Source of the DNA: Bacillota bacterium
Lineage (GTDB): Bacteria; Bacillota; UBA994; PWPR01
Length of the DNA: 64,000 bases
Direction: 5' to 3'
Assembly (NCBI GenBank): GCA_028280325.1
Contig: JANQLZ010000021.1
Span: 27,615 to 91,614, forward strand
Within the stretch, counting starts at the first letter, position 1, and each line of letters opens with the position of its first letter. The notes beneath the pieces were generated by a model. The model searched no databases, had not been told where the DNA came from, and was given only the letters and a program-made list of their open reading frames with translations. The translations under genes and the position numbers were made by a program. This document shows, in pieces, positions 63,787 through 64,000 of the stretch.

Positions 63787-64000
63787 GGTTCAAAAGCAGC
63801 AGGGACAACAACAGCTGTTATAGGTACAGCTGAAGTTGGCGAAGGTATAACTGGTGGTTACAATTACGTTAGAGATGATATAATGGGTGGTAATGAAGAG
63901 TTATACTATATGACCGATGCTGTATCAGTAATTGGTGCAACTGGTGGTACTTTATACTGTGCATATGCTAATGATATTGATGTATATATGAAGGGTATGA
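63787..64000 (+). pseudogene. Fragment resembling the linker of a polymorphic toxin, runs off the window
   Basis: An open frame preceded directly by a stop codon, without a start: GTTTAVIGTAEVGEGITGGY, then NYVRDDIMGGNEELYYMT and AVSVIGATGGT. Such text is typical of the segment just before the toxin domain in RHS- or LXG-type polymorphic toxins of Bacillota; this is a judgement from memory. The frame is still open at base 64000, so the toxin domain, if any, lies outside. It may be an orphan toxin cassette. Confidence 0.45.

Noticed and set aside
50100..64000. An island integrated at the ssrA 3' end
   Set aside because: The 3' end of tmRNA faces left (48.97 kb), whereas the A+T-rich region lies to the right, beyond smpB; no integrase is present.
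1..64000. CRISPR arrays, rRNA and canonical tRNA genes
   Set aside because: No regularly spaced identical repeats and no rRNA or tRNA signatures other than the tmRNA ends were seen on either strand.

Overview
The window reads as chromosome from an anaerobic, low-to-medium G+C member of the Bacillota, most likely a spore-forming clostridial lineage. The evidence is a pyruvate:ferredoxin oxidoreductase, a BofA-type sporulation gene behind dnaX-ybaB-recR, a split 2-hydroxyacyl-CoA dehydratase-type activase set, a MetH that ends after its B12 domain, an archaeal-type ProRS behind a T-box, and many TTG/GTG starts with strong Shine-Dalgarno sites. No species can be named from the sequence alone.

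Layout. 0-2 kb: end of a B12-dependent methionine synthase. 2.2-4.6 kb: OmpR-type regulator and kinase followed by a dead fragment of an FtsX-like ABC permease; the intact relative of that transporter lies at 20.2-24.3 kb and carries the same 60-bp upstream control region. 4.7-8.8 kb: nitronate monooxygenase-like enzyme with palindromic operators, then feoA-feoB. 9.3-19.9 kb: a 1004-aa double kinase, a SARP-like response regulator and a 2147-aa S-layer-anchored surface protein. 24.5-28.5 kb: three-gene activase set and a DUF421 membrane protein. 28.7-32 kb: dnaX-ybaB-recR-yaaL-bofA. 32.2-35.7 kb: PFOR. 36-44.2 kb: a guanidino-enzyme relative with its nucleophile replaced, a radical-SAM pair behind a LexA-like palindrome, a class V PLP enzyme, an S41-like protease and a MATE pump. 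44.5-47.7 kb: proS with its T-box, and a MATE-like transporter. 47.8-49.9 kb: a stress protein, a peculiar tandem structured repeat region, tmRNA and smpB.

From about 50 kb, and most clearly from 53 kb, the sequence becomes visibly more A+T-rich and the content turns accessory: a hydrolase behind a MerR-type promoter, an M20 amidohydrolase, an ArsR-controlled split permease, a GNAT acetyltransferase, a WYL regulator, a zinc-ribbon protein, twin small membrane proteins, a Nudix enzyme, a PLD-helicase-DUF3427 fusion, gene remnants and a piece resembling the linker of a polymorphic toxin.

The most unusual region is 48.48-49.0 kb, downstream of tmRNA. Two blocks of about 105 bp share hairpins whose stems differ by compensatory changes. 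They alternate with an exact 32-nt copy, and a decayed third copy, of the tmRNA 3' end, and at least one unit is bounded by inverted repeats that match the tmRNA T-arm. Other notable signals are regulatory: a likely orphaned regulator-transporter partnership, an SOS-like site over a little-known radical-SAM repair pair, a textbook 19-bp-spaced MerR promoter, and twin ArsR-type operators bracketing a promoter.
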